From NCBI RefSeq assembly GCF_003850345.1, contig NZ_CP027707.1, positions 4,278,001 to 4,342,000 of the forward strand: DNA of 64,000 nt, given 5' to 3'. The translations under genes were made by a program, and so were the position numbers. The notes under the pieces were generated by a model that ran no database searches, was not told the DNA's origin, and worked only from the letters and a program-made list of their open reading frames with translations. The stretch is from Pseudomonas chlororaphis subsp. piscium. Lineage in GTDB: Bacteria > Pseudomonadota > Gammaproteobacteria > Pseudomonadales > Pseudomonadaceae. Of this stretch, positions 56,566 to 64,000 are shown piece after piece. How positions within the stretch are numbered: position 1 is the stretch's first letter; every line of letters begins with the position of its first letter.

Positions 56566-57411
56566 TCAGGCAATTAAATCCGGGTTCTGCTTGTAGTACT
56601 CGTCCAGCGCCTTTTTCTCCTCGCGACGCATTTCCTGGTACTCCTCATCATCCTTGGTGCCAGGCATCGGGTTCCAGTAAGCCGTCAGGTTGGTGAGCCC
56701 ACCTTCCTCGTACTTCTCGGAACAATACTCGTAGACCTCGCGCTGAAGAAAATGCCACTCGAGCCTCACCGGCGGGCTGGGTTTGGCCTTGTCTGCCTGC
56801 TTGAACGCCTTCACGATCAGGTCCTTCTCAAGGTTCTTGGCAAACTTAGGGTGCTTGAAACCGAGTATGAGCATGAATTTGTAGTTGGCCTTGGCCTCTT
56901 GCAAGGTACAGCGGCTTTTCACGAAACCGTCCCAATCAGTGCCGCTCCACAGCCATTCCCAGGGGAACGGGAAGTTGGTCACCCAGTGTTGGTACCTGCT
57001 CGACAGGTCACTCATGCTGTGCCCTTTCCCGTTGACGGGAATATACATTTGCCCGTCTTCGGGCGGGCACTTCACGCAGTCCTTCTTCTGAGTCTTGCAG
57101 TCTTTCTCGGCCTCCTTGGTCCGGTCCCGGGTGCTTGCGGGTGCATCCGTCTTGGGCAGTGCCTCAGGCTTGGTCCCGGGCAGCGGCAAAGGTTGCGGCA
57201 CCGGCCTTGGGTTCGGTAGCGGCAATGGCCGGGGCACGACTTCCGGGGGCGGGATCGGCGATGGTCGGGGCGGCGGCATCGGCAATCGAGGCGGCGCGGG
57301 CATGGGCACCTCGAAGGGCAGCTTCGGCCCGCCGCGAGGTAATGGCATACGCAACGCGCCGGTCATGGGAGGCGCAAGTTGCGCGACGGCTCCGGAAATA
57401 AAACTGGTCAT
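56566..57411 (-). CDS. tseT: Type VI nuclease effector with Tox-REase-5 domain (TseT-like)
   Basis: 281 residues. Residues about 35-82 are extremely proline-rich (alternating Pro-Leu/Arg), a likely flexible linker. After CVKCPPEDG the C-terminal toxin carries Asp161 in DWDGF and Glu172-Ala-Lys174 in LQEAK, the PD-(D/E)xK nuclease core of Tox-REase-5, with Cys168 between. The P. aeruginosa counterpart TseT (PA3907) degrades DNA in rival cells. The gene overlaps its co-chaperone gene by four bases and is followed by the immunity gene; all five genes of the PA3904-PA3908 set are here in the same order. Confidence 0.87.
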   Translation of the reverse strand: MTSFISGAVAQLAPPMTGALRMPLPRGGPKLPFEVPMPAPPRLPMPPPRPSPIPPPEVVPRPLPLPNPRPVPQPLPLPGTKPEALPKTDAPASTRDRTKEAEKDCKTQKKDCVKCPPEDGQMYIPVNGKGHSMSDLSSRYQHWVTNFPFPWEWLWSGTDWDGFVKSRCTLQEAKANYKFMLILGFKHPKFAKNLEKDLIVKAFKQADKAKPSPPVRLEWHFLQREVYEYCSEKYEEGGLTNLTAYWNPMPGTKDDEEYQEMRREEKKALDEYYKQNPDLIA

Positions 57412-57791
57412 TCAGGCATCCCTGTCTTGAGTGCGGCCCGCCAAGCCCGTTGCCCCTGGACGAAGCCCATGACGCTTGCGTAATCGCGAAAACGCTGTTC
57501 CGGGGTGTCGTTTACCGGCCTTTTCATCCACCGGATAAATCCGGATGTTTGTTCGAAACCGGGAAATTGCAGGCCAAAGCGCATGAAGCTCTCAACCGTA
57601 TCAGGCTCTTCGATTTGCAGGGCCCAGGCTTTTTCCCGGTAGTCCTTGAGGTACTGGATCGTCTGCCACTGCCCTTTCTGCTCAAGCCACTGAGGATTGT
57701 GCTGACGTATCTCGAGCATGATCTTCTCGATCACCTCATTTTGCCGAACCTGTTCCAGCGCTTTCAGCTGGTCTGCCGTCAACTCAAGCAT
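57408..57791 (-). CDS. Co-chaperone for TseT loading (co-TecT-like, PA3906 type)
   Basis: 127 residues, predicted mostly helical (LTADQLKALEQVRQNEVIEKI...), with no catalytic motif. Position between the DUF4123 chaperone and the effector, with eight- and four-base overlaps to its neighbours, is that of co-TecT, which releases the chaperone from TseT in P. aeruginosa. Identity comes mainly from position and size; the sequence alone would be called hypothetical. Confidence 0.7.
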   Translation of the reverse strand: MLELTADQLKALEQVRQNEVIEKIMLEIRQHNPQWLEQKGQWQTIQYLKDYREKAWALQIEEPDTVESFMRFGLQFPGFEQTSGFIRWMKRPVNDTPEQRFRDYASVMGFVQGQRAWRAALKTGMPE

Positions 57792-58353
57792 GGCGAGCCT
57801 CCTGCCCGACCCGATAGTACGTCTGGTACGCCAGCACCAGTGGCTGCCAGATCTGCCAGCGATCGAGCGGCAACATCAGGGCCATTCGCTGTTCGCTGTC
57901 CAGGACAGTCTCCAGGCCACGCCGGACGATTGGGTTGTAATAGCGAAACAGCGCCCTCCGGCCATCCGGCAGGCGGGTGAACAAATGGGATTTGAGGTGG
58001 TTGCTCAATGCCTCAAAGGAGCGCTCGCTCCACAGCCACGAAACCAGCGGCGACTTCTGGTCCCGCTCGATCAGCCAGTCGAGCAGGTGCGTGGCCTCGG
58101 CACTATCCCCTACGAACTCCACCAGTGCTGGCCCCCCACGGCTGATTTCGTCCAGTTCGGTAGCGGCCAGCAACCATTCGACGCGGATCGCCGCCCCGGC
58201 CGCGTCCAGGCGGTTCTCCAGGGTCATGTAACGGGCACCATCCACCAGCACATAGAGCCGGGTTTCAGGATGCTGTTCCAGGCAATGACGGATATGGGTG
58301 CGGAATTGCAGAACATTCGGATCAGGTCGGCGTCCATTGCCTGAAGCACTCAT
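57784..58353 (-). CDS. tecT: DUF4123 effector chaperone (TecT-like)
   Basis: 189 residues. The N-terminal block LYVLVDGARYMTLENRLDAAG and the later strand LVEF-GDSAEATHLLDWL agree with the DUF4123 family of type VI adaptor chaperones, which hold an effector and pass it to VgrG or PAAR. It begins two bases after the PAAR gene and overlaps the co-chaperone gene, so the whole set is one coupled message. Confidence 0.8.
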   Translation of the reverse strand: MSASGNGRRPDPNVLQFRTHIRHCLEQHPETRLYVLVDGARYMTLENRLDAAGAAIRVEWLLAATELDEISRGGPALVEFVGDSAEATHLLDWLIERDQKSPLVSWLWSERSFEALSNHLKSHLFTRLPDGRRALFRYYNPIVRRGLETVLDSEQRMALMLPLDRWQIWQPLVLAYQTYYRVGQEARHA

Positions 58354-58355
58354 GG

Positions 58356-58748
58356 TCAGTTCCCCAGGCTTTGCAGCGGGACAAAGGTTTCATTGCGCTG
58401 CGCCGCCGCCAACAGGCACGGCAGGCAAAGCCCGGGAATCTTGACCACTGGCGCGACAGCCGCAGCACTGACCTGTTGCCCGATGATTACGCTTCCCGAT
58501 CCGCTCACCACCACATTCCCGTGGTTGCCCGTCGTGCCCAGAGTCGCGACCGGCAATCCATTGATCAGCACATTGGCAACCACGCCGCTGACCAGGGCAC
58601 TGCCGCAGGCCGTGGTATCCGTCATCCGCGCTGCACTGAGCCCATCGAACAATACGTCAGGCGAACCCGAAACAATCGGGTTGCTGGCGTGCCCAGGCAA
58701 TGGGCAAGCAGTCATATCCGTGACACGGGCCGCAGGTTTTCCACTCAT
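58356..58748 (-). CDS. PAAR-domain spike tip protein
   Basis: 130 residues. Three PAAR-type blocks with regular Gly/Val spacing: KPAARVTDMTACP, ARMTDTTACGSAL..NVLINGLPVA, and a final NHGNVVVSGSGSVIIG. The histidines and cysteine that fix the tip metal are present (TACPLPGH, NHG). It would cap a VgrG spike and carry TseT. ATG 58748 is preceded by AAAGGAG; a TTG two codons earlier is rejected. No VgrG gene is in the window. Confidence 0.9.
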   Translation of the reverse strand: MSGKPAARVTDMTACPLPGHASNPIVSGSPDVLFDGLSAARMTDTTACGSALVSGVVANVLINGLPVATLGTTGNHGNVVVSGSGSVIIGQQVSAAAVAPVVKIPGLCLPCLLAAAQRNETFVPLQSLGN

Positions 58749-58767
58749 TGGCAATCTCCTTTATCCG

Positions 58768-59421
58768 TTAGGTATTGCATGTTGTCCCTACGCCATCGAT
58801 ATGGAAGAGACCAAAGCGCCAACAGGCATCCTCCACATCGAATAATGCGAGCTGGCTGGCCATCGAACCTGGAGCCTTGACGGGGAGCGACCTCTGAAAC
58901 GCATCAGCGACAGTCCGCTCCATGGCGGCTGGCGCCCAGTCGTCCAGTTCGTTGAGCTGCCGGTTGTAGTCTGGCACGCCAACACTTTTATAGGCGCTCA
59001 GCAGGTACTCGGGTAATTCCGTATCCGACCATTGCAGGTAGTAGCCCTGATCATCCAGGACGGGCCGGGTCCAGGCGGTCAGCCCGACCGGAATCATTTC
59101 CTGTTGATCGGTGCTGAGGAGGTAGTCGTCCTGGGCCGCGAAACCCAGGCAGATATTGAGTTTCAACCAGCCATCGGCATGCCTGAGAAGCTGGGAAGGA
59201 TCGAATAACCGAAGCGGAACCACACGATAGTGGCGCAGATGGGAAGAGCGCAGGTAGATCTCCGCGTCCAACCGGGAAATGAACGCCCGGACTATCGGTG
59301 CATCAGGGTCGCCGACACAGCTTATCTGCACCGGATCCAGGGCAAGCTGATCGTGAATACCTGTGACCGTGACCAGGCCATAAAGACGAATAGAGGATCT
59401 CAGTCCTTGAAATCGAACCAT
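58768..59421 (-). CDS. Uncharacterised protein heading the TseT operon
   Basis: 217 residues, soluble, without recognised motif. Visible features are a beta-rich N-terminal part (IRLYGLVTVTGIHDQLAL), WLKLNICLGFAAQDDYLL in the centre, and a tryptophan-rich segment DDQGYYLQWSDTELPEYLL. ATG 59421 has GGGAGGGAGCG directly upstream, so this is a translated gene, and it lies 19 bases before the PAAR gene. It could be an additional loading factor or a second regulator for this type VI module; function unknown. The 100 bases before it are AT-richer and could hold the promoter. Confidence 0.65.
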   Translation of the reverse strand: MVRFQGLRSSIRLYGLVTVTGIHDQLALDPVQISCVGDPDAPIVRAFISRLDAEIYLRSSHLRHYRVVPLRLFDPSQLLRHADGWLKLNICLGFAAQDDYLLSTDQQEMIPVGLTAWTRPVLDDQGYYLQWSDTELPEYLLSAYKSVGVPDYNRQLNELDDWAPAAMERTVADAFQRSLPVKAPGSMASQLALFDVEDACWRFGLFHIDGVGTTCNT

Positions 59422-59595
59422 CTCGCTCCCTCCCAGGTAGCACTCTCTGTTACTCCATCGAGTCCGCCACTCTAGCAACCATGAACTGCGCAAAAAGTTG
59501 CGCAGTTGCGCTCAAAGCCTTGTACCCACAGGCCCCGATGAGTTCTTTACAAAATATTTCAGAAGAATAGAACGGCCTCTGTGACCATATTGCCC

Positions 59596-60471
59596 CTACC
59601 CCCGAAATTGGCCTCTGACCTGCTCGATATACCGCGCCACCGCCGGCGCCTTCTCGAAACGGCGGTGAATCAGCGACAGCCAGGACGACGCCGAGCTGCC
59701 CTGGATCGGCCGGTACAACACATTGGGCAGCCCCACGTGCCCGACCACCGACTCCGGCACCACGGCCACGCCCTGCCCCAGGGAAACCAGGGCCAGCACC
59801 GCCACCAGGCCACCGGGCTGCGGCCCCAGTTTCGGCGCATAGCCGCCCTCGGCGGCGACCTGCAGGGTGCCGCTGATCTGCTCGGGAAGCACGAAGGTCT
59901 CATTGTGCAGATGGGCCGGGGCGATCTCCGGCAAGCGCCCCAGCCAGGACTCGGCGGGCAGTGCCAGGACAAAACCTTCGGCATCCAGGCGGACCGCCTC
60001 CACCCCTTCGGGCAGGGTCATGGGCGAGCGGATGTAGCCGATGTCGAAGCGTCCCTCGGCCACCAGCCCCGGCAACGCCGCCATCGGGCTTTCGCGCACG
60101 CTCAGGCTGACGTCCGGGCAGTCCTGGCTGAAGCGCTGCACCTGTTTTTGCAACAGCCCCGAATACACCGCCGAGGCCACATAGCCCAACTCGATATGGC
60201 CGATCTCGCCGCGCCCGGCGCGCTGGGCGTTACGTTGCGCGAACTCGAACTGGCGCACCGTGGCCTCGGCCTCGCGCACCAGGGCCGCGCCGGCCTCGGT
60301 CAGGCTGACCTCACGCTGCTGGCGCACGAACAGGCGGGTGCCCAGGGCCTGCTCCATGTCCTGGATCTGCCGGCTCAGGGTCGGCGGCGCGATGCCCAGC
60401 TGTTCGGCGGCGCGGGTGAAATTGCGTTGCCGGGCCACCGCCAGGAAATAGCGGAAATGACGGATTTCCAT
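59596..60471 (-). CDS. LysR-family transcriptional regulator
   Basis: 291 residues. Helix-turn-helix at about 1-60 (NFTRAAEQLGIAPPTLSRQIQDMEQALGTRLFVR), then a LysR effector domain. It is divergent from the haem-binding-like protein and MFS exporter genes with 103 bases between, and an ATTA-N9-TAAT box (60478-60494) lies right before its own start. The likely job is control of the divergent pair together with itself. Confidence 0.92.
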   Translation of the reverse strand: MEIRHFRYFLAVARQRNFTRAAEQLGIAPPTLSRQIQDMEQALGTRLFVRQQREVSLTEAGAALVREAEATVRQFEFAQRNAQRAGRGEIGHIELGYVASAVYSGLLQKQVQRFSQDCPDVSLSVRESPMAALPGLVAEGRFDIGYIRSPMTLPEGVEAVRLDAEGFVLALPAESWLGRLPEIAPAHLHNETFVLPEQISGTLQVAAEGGYAPKLGPQPGGLVAVLALVSLGQGVAVVPESVVGHVGLPNVLYRPIQGSSASSWLSLIHRRFEKAPAVARYIEQVRGQFRG

Positions 60472-60477
60472 GAGTGC

Positions 60478-60494
60478 ATTAGCTCAAAGGTAAT
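60478..60494. promoter_or_regulatory. Candidate LysR operator
   Basis: ATTAGCTCAAAGGTAAT: inverted ATTA/TAAT arms, consistent with T-N11-A, seven bases before the LysR gene start and 81 bases before the divergent gene, so it could give both autoregulation and activation. Confidence 0.45.
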
Positions 60495-60574
60495 GAAGTG
60501 CTCCAGCTCGCCTAACAGAATGGGCGAAAGCCCGGGATAAGCTGGCCAGACCTTCACAGTAGAGAGCCCAAGCC

Positions 60575-61072
60575 ATGCACGTCAAACCTCTGTTTCTGGC
60601 CATGATCACTTGCTGCAGCGTGCCCGCGACTTTCGCCGCCGAGAAAAACGCCGACGTTGCCCAGAAGGCAATCCTGAATTTCGCCACCGCCCAGCAGCTG
60701 CTCAAGGCCGCCCAGGAAACCGCTGACGCCAAAGGCTGGCCCTGCGCCGTGGCAATCGTCGACGACGGTGGCTGGCCGATCCTCAGCGCGCGCATGGACG
60801 GAGCGCCGGTGGTGGCCGGCATCGAACTGGCCCAGGGCAAGGCGCGGACCTCGGCGCTGTTCAAGCGTCCTTCCGGCGACCTGGAAAACGCCATCAACGG
60901 CGGACGCCAGGCAGCCATCACTTCGGGCCTGCTGATGATGAAAGGCGCGCAGCCGATCCGCGTCGACGGCCAGGTGATCGGCGCCATCGGCATCAGCGCC
61001 GACACCCCGGCCCACGACGATGAAATCGCCCAGGCCGCCCTCGCCGCGCTGGGTCAACGGGTGCAGCCATGA
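60575..61072 (+). CDS. Exported GlcG/HbpS-family (haem-degrading/haem-binding-like) protein
   Basis: 165 residues. Signal peptide at about 1-21 (FLAMITCCSVPATFAAE). The mature part is a GlcG/HbpS domain: AQQLLKAAQETADAKGWPCAVAIVDDGG, SARMDGAP, KARTSALFKRPS and the closing QVIGAIGISADTPAHDDEIAQAAL. Function varies in this family (haem sensing or binding, or glycolate-linked roles). It shares a message with the exporter downstream (four-base overlap), which suggests joint handling of a small compound. Confidence 0.85.
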   Translation: MHVKPLFLAMITCCSVPATFAAEKNADVAQKAILNFATAQQLLKAAQETADAKGWPCAVAIVDDGGWPILSARMDGAPVVAGIELAQGKARTSALFKRPSGDLENAINGGRQAAITSGLLMMKGAQPIRVDGQVIGAIGISADTPAHDDEIAQAALAALGQRVQP

Positions 61073-62607
61073 GGCCAGCCAGCCCGCGCCTGACCCTGCT
61101 CACCGCGTCCGGGGTGTGTTCGCTGATCGTGCTCGACACCAACATAGTCGCGGTGACCCTGCCGAGCATCGCCCGCGACCTGGGGGCCAACTTCGCCGAT
61201 ATCGAATGGGTGGTCAGCGCCTACATGCTGGCCTTCGCCGCCCTGCTGCTGCCGGCCGGCAGCCTCGCCGACCGTTTCGGGCGCAAGCGCACCCTGCTCT
61301 GCGGCCTGGGGCTGTTCATCCTCGCCTCCCTCGGCTGTGGCGCCGCGCCCAACGTGCTGTTGCTCGATATCGCCCGGGCGCTCAAGGGCGTCGGCGCGGC
61401 CTTGCTGCTGACCTCGGCCCTGGCCACCATCGGCCACACCTTCCATGACGAGGTCGAACGGGCCAAGGCCTGGGCGTTCTGGGGAGCCTGCATGGGCGTG
61501 GCGATGACCGCCGCGCCGACCATTGGCGGCCTGATCACCGAGTACATCGGCTGGCGCTGGATCTTCTACCTCAACCTGCCGGTGGGCGGGCTGCTGGTGC
61601 TGATGGTGTTGCGCGCGATACCGGAATCCCGCGACACCCAGGCCGCGCGCCTCGATCCCTGGGGCAGCCTGGCCTTCAGCGCCAGCCTGCTATGCCTGAT
61701 CTGGGGCCTGATCGAAGCCAATCGCATCGGCTGGAGCCATCCGCTGACCTACACCCGACTGTTGGCCGGCATGGCCTTGCTCGGGCTGTTCGTGCTGATC
61801 GAGCGGGTACAGCACCGGCCCATGGTCGACCTGCAGCTGTTCCGCCATCCGCGCTTTATCGGTGCCCTGCTGGGGATGTTCGCCTACGCCGGCTGCGCCC
61901 AGGTGATGATGACCCTACTGCCCTTCTACCTGCAGAACGGCCTGGGTTTCTCGGCCATCGCCTCGGGGCTGGGCATGCTGCCGTTTGCCCTGACCATGCT
62001 GATCTGCCCGCGCATCGGCGTGCGCCTGGCGACGCGTTATGCCCCGGCAACCCTGATGGCCGCCGGCCTGACCCTAGTGGGTTGCGGCAACCTGCTCGCG
62101 GCCTGGGCCGTGCATGCAGGCGGCTACCTGAACTTCGCCCTGGCCATCGCGGTGACCGGCGCCGGCGCCGGCCTGCTCAACGGCGACACGCAGAAAAACA
62201 TCATGACCTGCGTCCCCCGCGACCGCGCCGGCATGGCTTCGGGCCTGAGCACCACCATGCGTTTCAGCGCCATCATGCTGGCCATCGGTGTGTTCGGCGC
62301 CCTGCTCGGCAGCCATACCCAGCAACGCCTGCACGCCAGCCTGAACGAGAGCGCCGCGCCATGGCTCGACCAGGCTCAGGCCATCGCCTCACGGGTGGTG
62401 GCCGGCGACATGCCCGCGGCCCTGGCGTTGCTGCCCGACTCGGCGAAAGGGCTGGTCGAACCGCTGGCCCGCCAGGCCTTCGTCGACGGCTTCGGCGTGG
62501 TGCTCTGGGTGGCCGGCCTCCTGGCGCTGCTGGCGGCGCTGACGGTGGGTACGTTAATGCGCAAGCCCATTCCGCAGCCGCGGCCTTTGACGCTGAGCGT
62601 GGAGTAA
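61069..62607 (+). CDS. MFS exporter, DHA2 family (14 helices)
   Basis: 512 residues with about 14 hydrophobic segments. Motif A appears as GSLADRFGRKRTLL, motif C region as WGACMGVAMTAAPTIGGLITEYIGWRWIFYLNLPVGG, both typical of drug:H+ antiporters of the DHA2 (EmrB/QacA) type. ATG 61069 overlaps the previous stop (ATGA). Substrate not known; control by the LysR gene opposite is likely. Confidence 0.9.
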   Translation: MRPASPRLTLLTASGVCSLIVLDTNIVAVTLPSIARDLGANFADIEWVVSAYMLAFAALLLPAGSLADRFGRKRTLLCGLGLFILASLGCGAAPNVLLLDIARALKGVGAALLLTSALATIGHTFHDEVERAKAWAFWGACMGVAMTAAPTIGGLITEYIGWRWIFYLNLPVGGLLVLMVLRAIPESRDTQAARLDPWGSLAFSASLLCLIWGLIEANRIGWSHPLTYTRLLAGMALLGLFVLIERVQHRPMVDLQLFRHPRFIGALLGMFAYAGCAQVMMTLLPFYLQNGLGFSAIASGLGMLPFALTMLICPRIGVRLATRYAPATLMAAGLTLVGCGNLLAAWAVHAGGYLNFALAIAVTGAGAGLLNGDTQKNIMTCVPRDRAGMASGLSTTMRFSAIMLAIGVFGALLGSHTQQRLHASLNESAAPWLDQAQAIASRVVAGDMPAALALLPDSAKGLVEPLARQAFVDGFGVVLWVAGLLALLAALTVGTLMRKPIPQPRPLTLSVE

Positions 62608-62859
62608 AAACTCATGGGGTTCGCCGCATCTTCTCAGGTTCAAGGTACGGCAACTCTGTATCAGGCCGGTCGTGATCTGCCCAGCACCAATAAGCCTTCA
62701 AGATGCTCTATAACCCCGTTCTTTTGAGGCCAACTGCCAGGCTACTAGATAAATACTTACAACTTGTGAGCCTACCCGCCCTCTTATGGGGCACAGATAA
62801 ACTTCCATATAGGAAACAGGCCGCTTTGCTATCCAAACAGAAATAGATAAAGGCGAATT

Positions 62860-63162
62860 ATGAAGGTACGGTTAAATTCATATATTTATCCTCCCGAGCA
62901 TTCCTGTAATATTCGTCCACTTAACGTCTTCAGCATCGTCAATGGCAAAGTGCCTGCAGGATTCAAGAGTTACGTTAAATCGGCGCTAGGCATCAAAACA
63001 GCTATTTCCGGGCCTCACCTCGGAAAGTGGCCAGCCAACTATCTCCCGCAAGAAAACAGCCCCTGTTTCATGGTTTTTTCTGGCAACGAGTGGCGCCCAT
63101 CGGCAAGGAGCCTCATCACGGGGGCGGCCCGGCATGCATGCTCCGTCTGGGGTACGGCATGA
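62860..63162 (+). CDS. Small hypothetical protein before the wzz-like gene
   Basis: 100 residues, basic, no known motif (SYIYPPEHSCNIRPLNVF, then SYVKSALGIKTAISGPHLGKW). A good AAAGGCGA ribosome binding site stands before ATG 62860. Base composition is less GC-rich than the neighbouring MFS gene, as is common at the start of polysaccharide loci. The 250 bases before it (62608-62859) hold no gene that I can see and probably include the promoter. Confidence 0.5.
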   Translation: MKVRLNSYIYPPEHSCNIRPLNVFSIVNGKVPAGFKSYVKSALGIKTAISGPHLGKWPANYLPQENSPCFMVFSGNEWRPSARSLITGAARHACSVWGTA

Positions 63163-63200
63163 CAGGGTTAGGATTCACATGAATTAGAGGGTGTGCTGAT

Positions 63201-64000
63201 TTGAACATTATTCCCCGGCCTCAGATGAATGCTGACGCGGATGAAATTGACCTGTTTGCATTATTCCAATCCGTCTGGCAGCAAAAGAAGCTGGTAATAG
63301 GCTGTACCGTAGCGGTAACGCTGGCAGGCCTGGCTTATGTGCTATTGGCTCCCCGCGTATATGAGGTCAGTAGCGTATTACGCCCAGCCTCACTGAATGA
63401 ACTCGATGCCCTCAATCGCTCGGAAGTCTACAAACTGCCGCCCGCCGATGCCCTGTCCAAGGTCGGCGCCGCGCTTGAGTCCTATGAGACACGACTGGAG
63501 TTCTTCCGCTCTCATCAGGATCTGTTCCAGGCCTTCAAACGCCCAGGACAAACCCTCGAACAAAGCTTCGAGGACTTCAACCGCGACTCGATCAAGCTGG
63601 TTCAGCCAGATCCGAAAAAAGACAACGCCCTGAGCAGTTACATCAGTCTGGAAATGCAATACCCCAAGGATATCGACGGGGTGGCGGTCCTCAACGGTTT
63701 TGTCGAATACGCCATCGATACTGAGCGTGAGCGCATCGGCGCCGACCTCAAGGTTATCGTCAATAACCGGCTCAATGAACTCAAAGGCAAAATTGCCGCG
63801 GCACGCTCCAATTACGAAACCGACAAGGAATCGAAAATTGCGAGCTTGCTCGAAAGCGACAACATCCGCCGTGCGCAACTCGAGGACGAACTCAAGGCCT
63901 TGCGCGGACAGTTGAAAGAACGGCGCAAGGACCGTCTGGCCGAACTGGCCGAAGCGATCGCCATCGCCAAATCGATGGGCATCCGTACCCCGACCACTCC
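63201..64000 (+). CDS. Wzz-type chain-length determinant protein (partial, runs off the window)
   Basis: First 266 residues or so of a longer protein. N-terminal Wzz domain: DEIDLFALFQSVWQQKKLVI leading into the first membrane helix (GCTVAVTLAGLAYVLLA), PRVYEVSSVLRPAS, then a charged periplasmic coiled coil (ELKGKIAAARSNYETDKESK). Such proteins set the chain length of O-antigen or other Wzy-dependent polysaccharides. TTG 63201 has AGAGG ten bases upstream; ATG 63225 in the same frame lacks a ribosome binding site, so the start is undecided. The second membrane helix and C-terminus lie outside. Confidence 0.85.
   Translation, partial: MNIIPRPQMNADADEIDLFALFQSVWQQKKLVIGCTVAVTLAGLAYVLLAPRVYEVSSVLRPASLNELDALNRSEVYKLPPADALSKVGAALESYETRLEFFRSHQDLFQAFKRPGQTLEQSFEDFNRDSIKLVQPDPKKDNALSSYISLEMQYPKDIDGVAVLNGFVEYAIDTERERIGADLKVIVNNRLNELKGKIAAARSNYETDKESKIASLLESDNIRRAQLEDELKALRGQLKERRKDRLAELAEAIAIAKSMGIRTPTT

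Overview
The window is a chromosomal segment of a GC-rich Pseudomonas of the fluorescens group. The complete Fit insecticidal-toxin locus (fitA to fitH), dense Pseudomonas-type REP palindromes, and orthologues of P. aeruginosa gene blocks (3-hydroxybutyrate genes, the TseT type VI effector module) point to the P. chlororaphis / P. protegens lineage. The rhizoxin cluster that flanks fit in strain Pf-5 is not present; a TerC/CBS/CorC membrane protein gene follows fitA instead.

Left part (1-14.3 kb): a 3-hydroxybutyrate/acetoacetate catabolic operon (GntP permease, BdhA, acetoacetyl-CoA synthetase) behind a sigma-54-type promoter; a soluble PAS hybrid sensor kinase; a parvulin; then a minus-strand cluster of RidA, IclR regulator, PLP deaminase/dehydratase and 2-keto-3-deoxygluconate kinase that fits D-glucosaminate breakdown. 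Around 12-14 kb lies an accessory patch with a dispersed Pseudomonas repeat, fragments of two transposons and an AT-rich methyltransferase gene.

Middle (14.3-44.5 kb): housekeeping-type genes (acyl-CoA thioesterase, glutamate-synthase-like FMN protein, AraC regulator, SBF-like transporter, pentapeptide-like membrane protein, YccF, diguanylate cyclase) lead into the fit locus. FitH, FitG and FitF are the control module. FitA, FitB, FitC and FitE form a type I secretion apparatus. FitD is a 2995-residue Mcf-like toxin in which an RCY-type Cys-His-Asp protease triad, a TcdA/TcdB-like translocation region and a C-terminal RTX-like segment can be seen. A LysR-type box upstream of fitA is a candidate FitG site. 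FitC carries an unusual ABC signature, LSGGP.

Right part (44.6-64 kb): the TerC/CBS/CorC protein; a four-carbon polyol (erythritol/threitol-like) utilisation cluster with SorC regulator, RpiB-like isomerase, ABC importer, two dehydrogenases and a DhaK/DhaL-type ketose kinase, with palindromic operators in the divergent promoter; a PAAR-TecT-coTecT-TseT-TsiT type VI effector/immunity operon; a LysR / haem-binding-like protein / MFS exporter set; and, cut by the window edge, a Wzz-type chain-length protein that probably opens a polysaccharide locus. Several carbon-source genes carry AANAANAA (Hfq/Crc) motifs next to their ribosome binding sites, which suggests carbon catabolite repression. No tRNA, rRNA, CRISPR array or prophage was seen.
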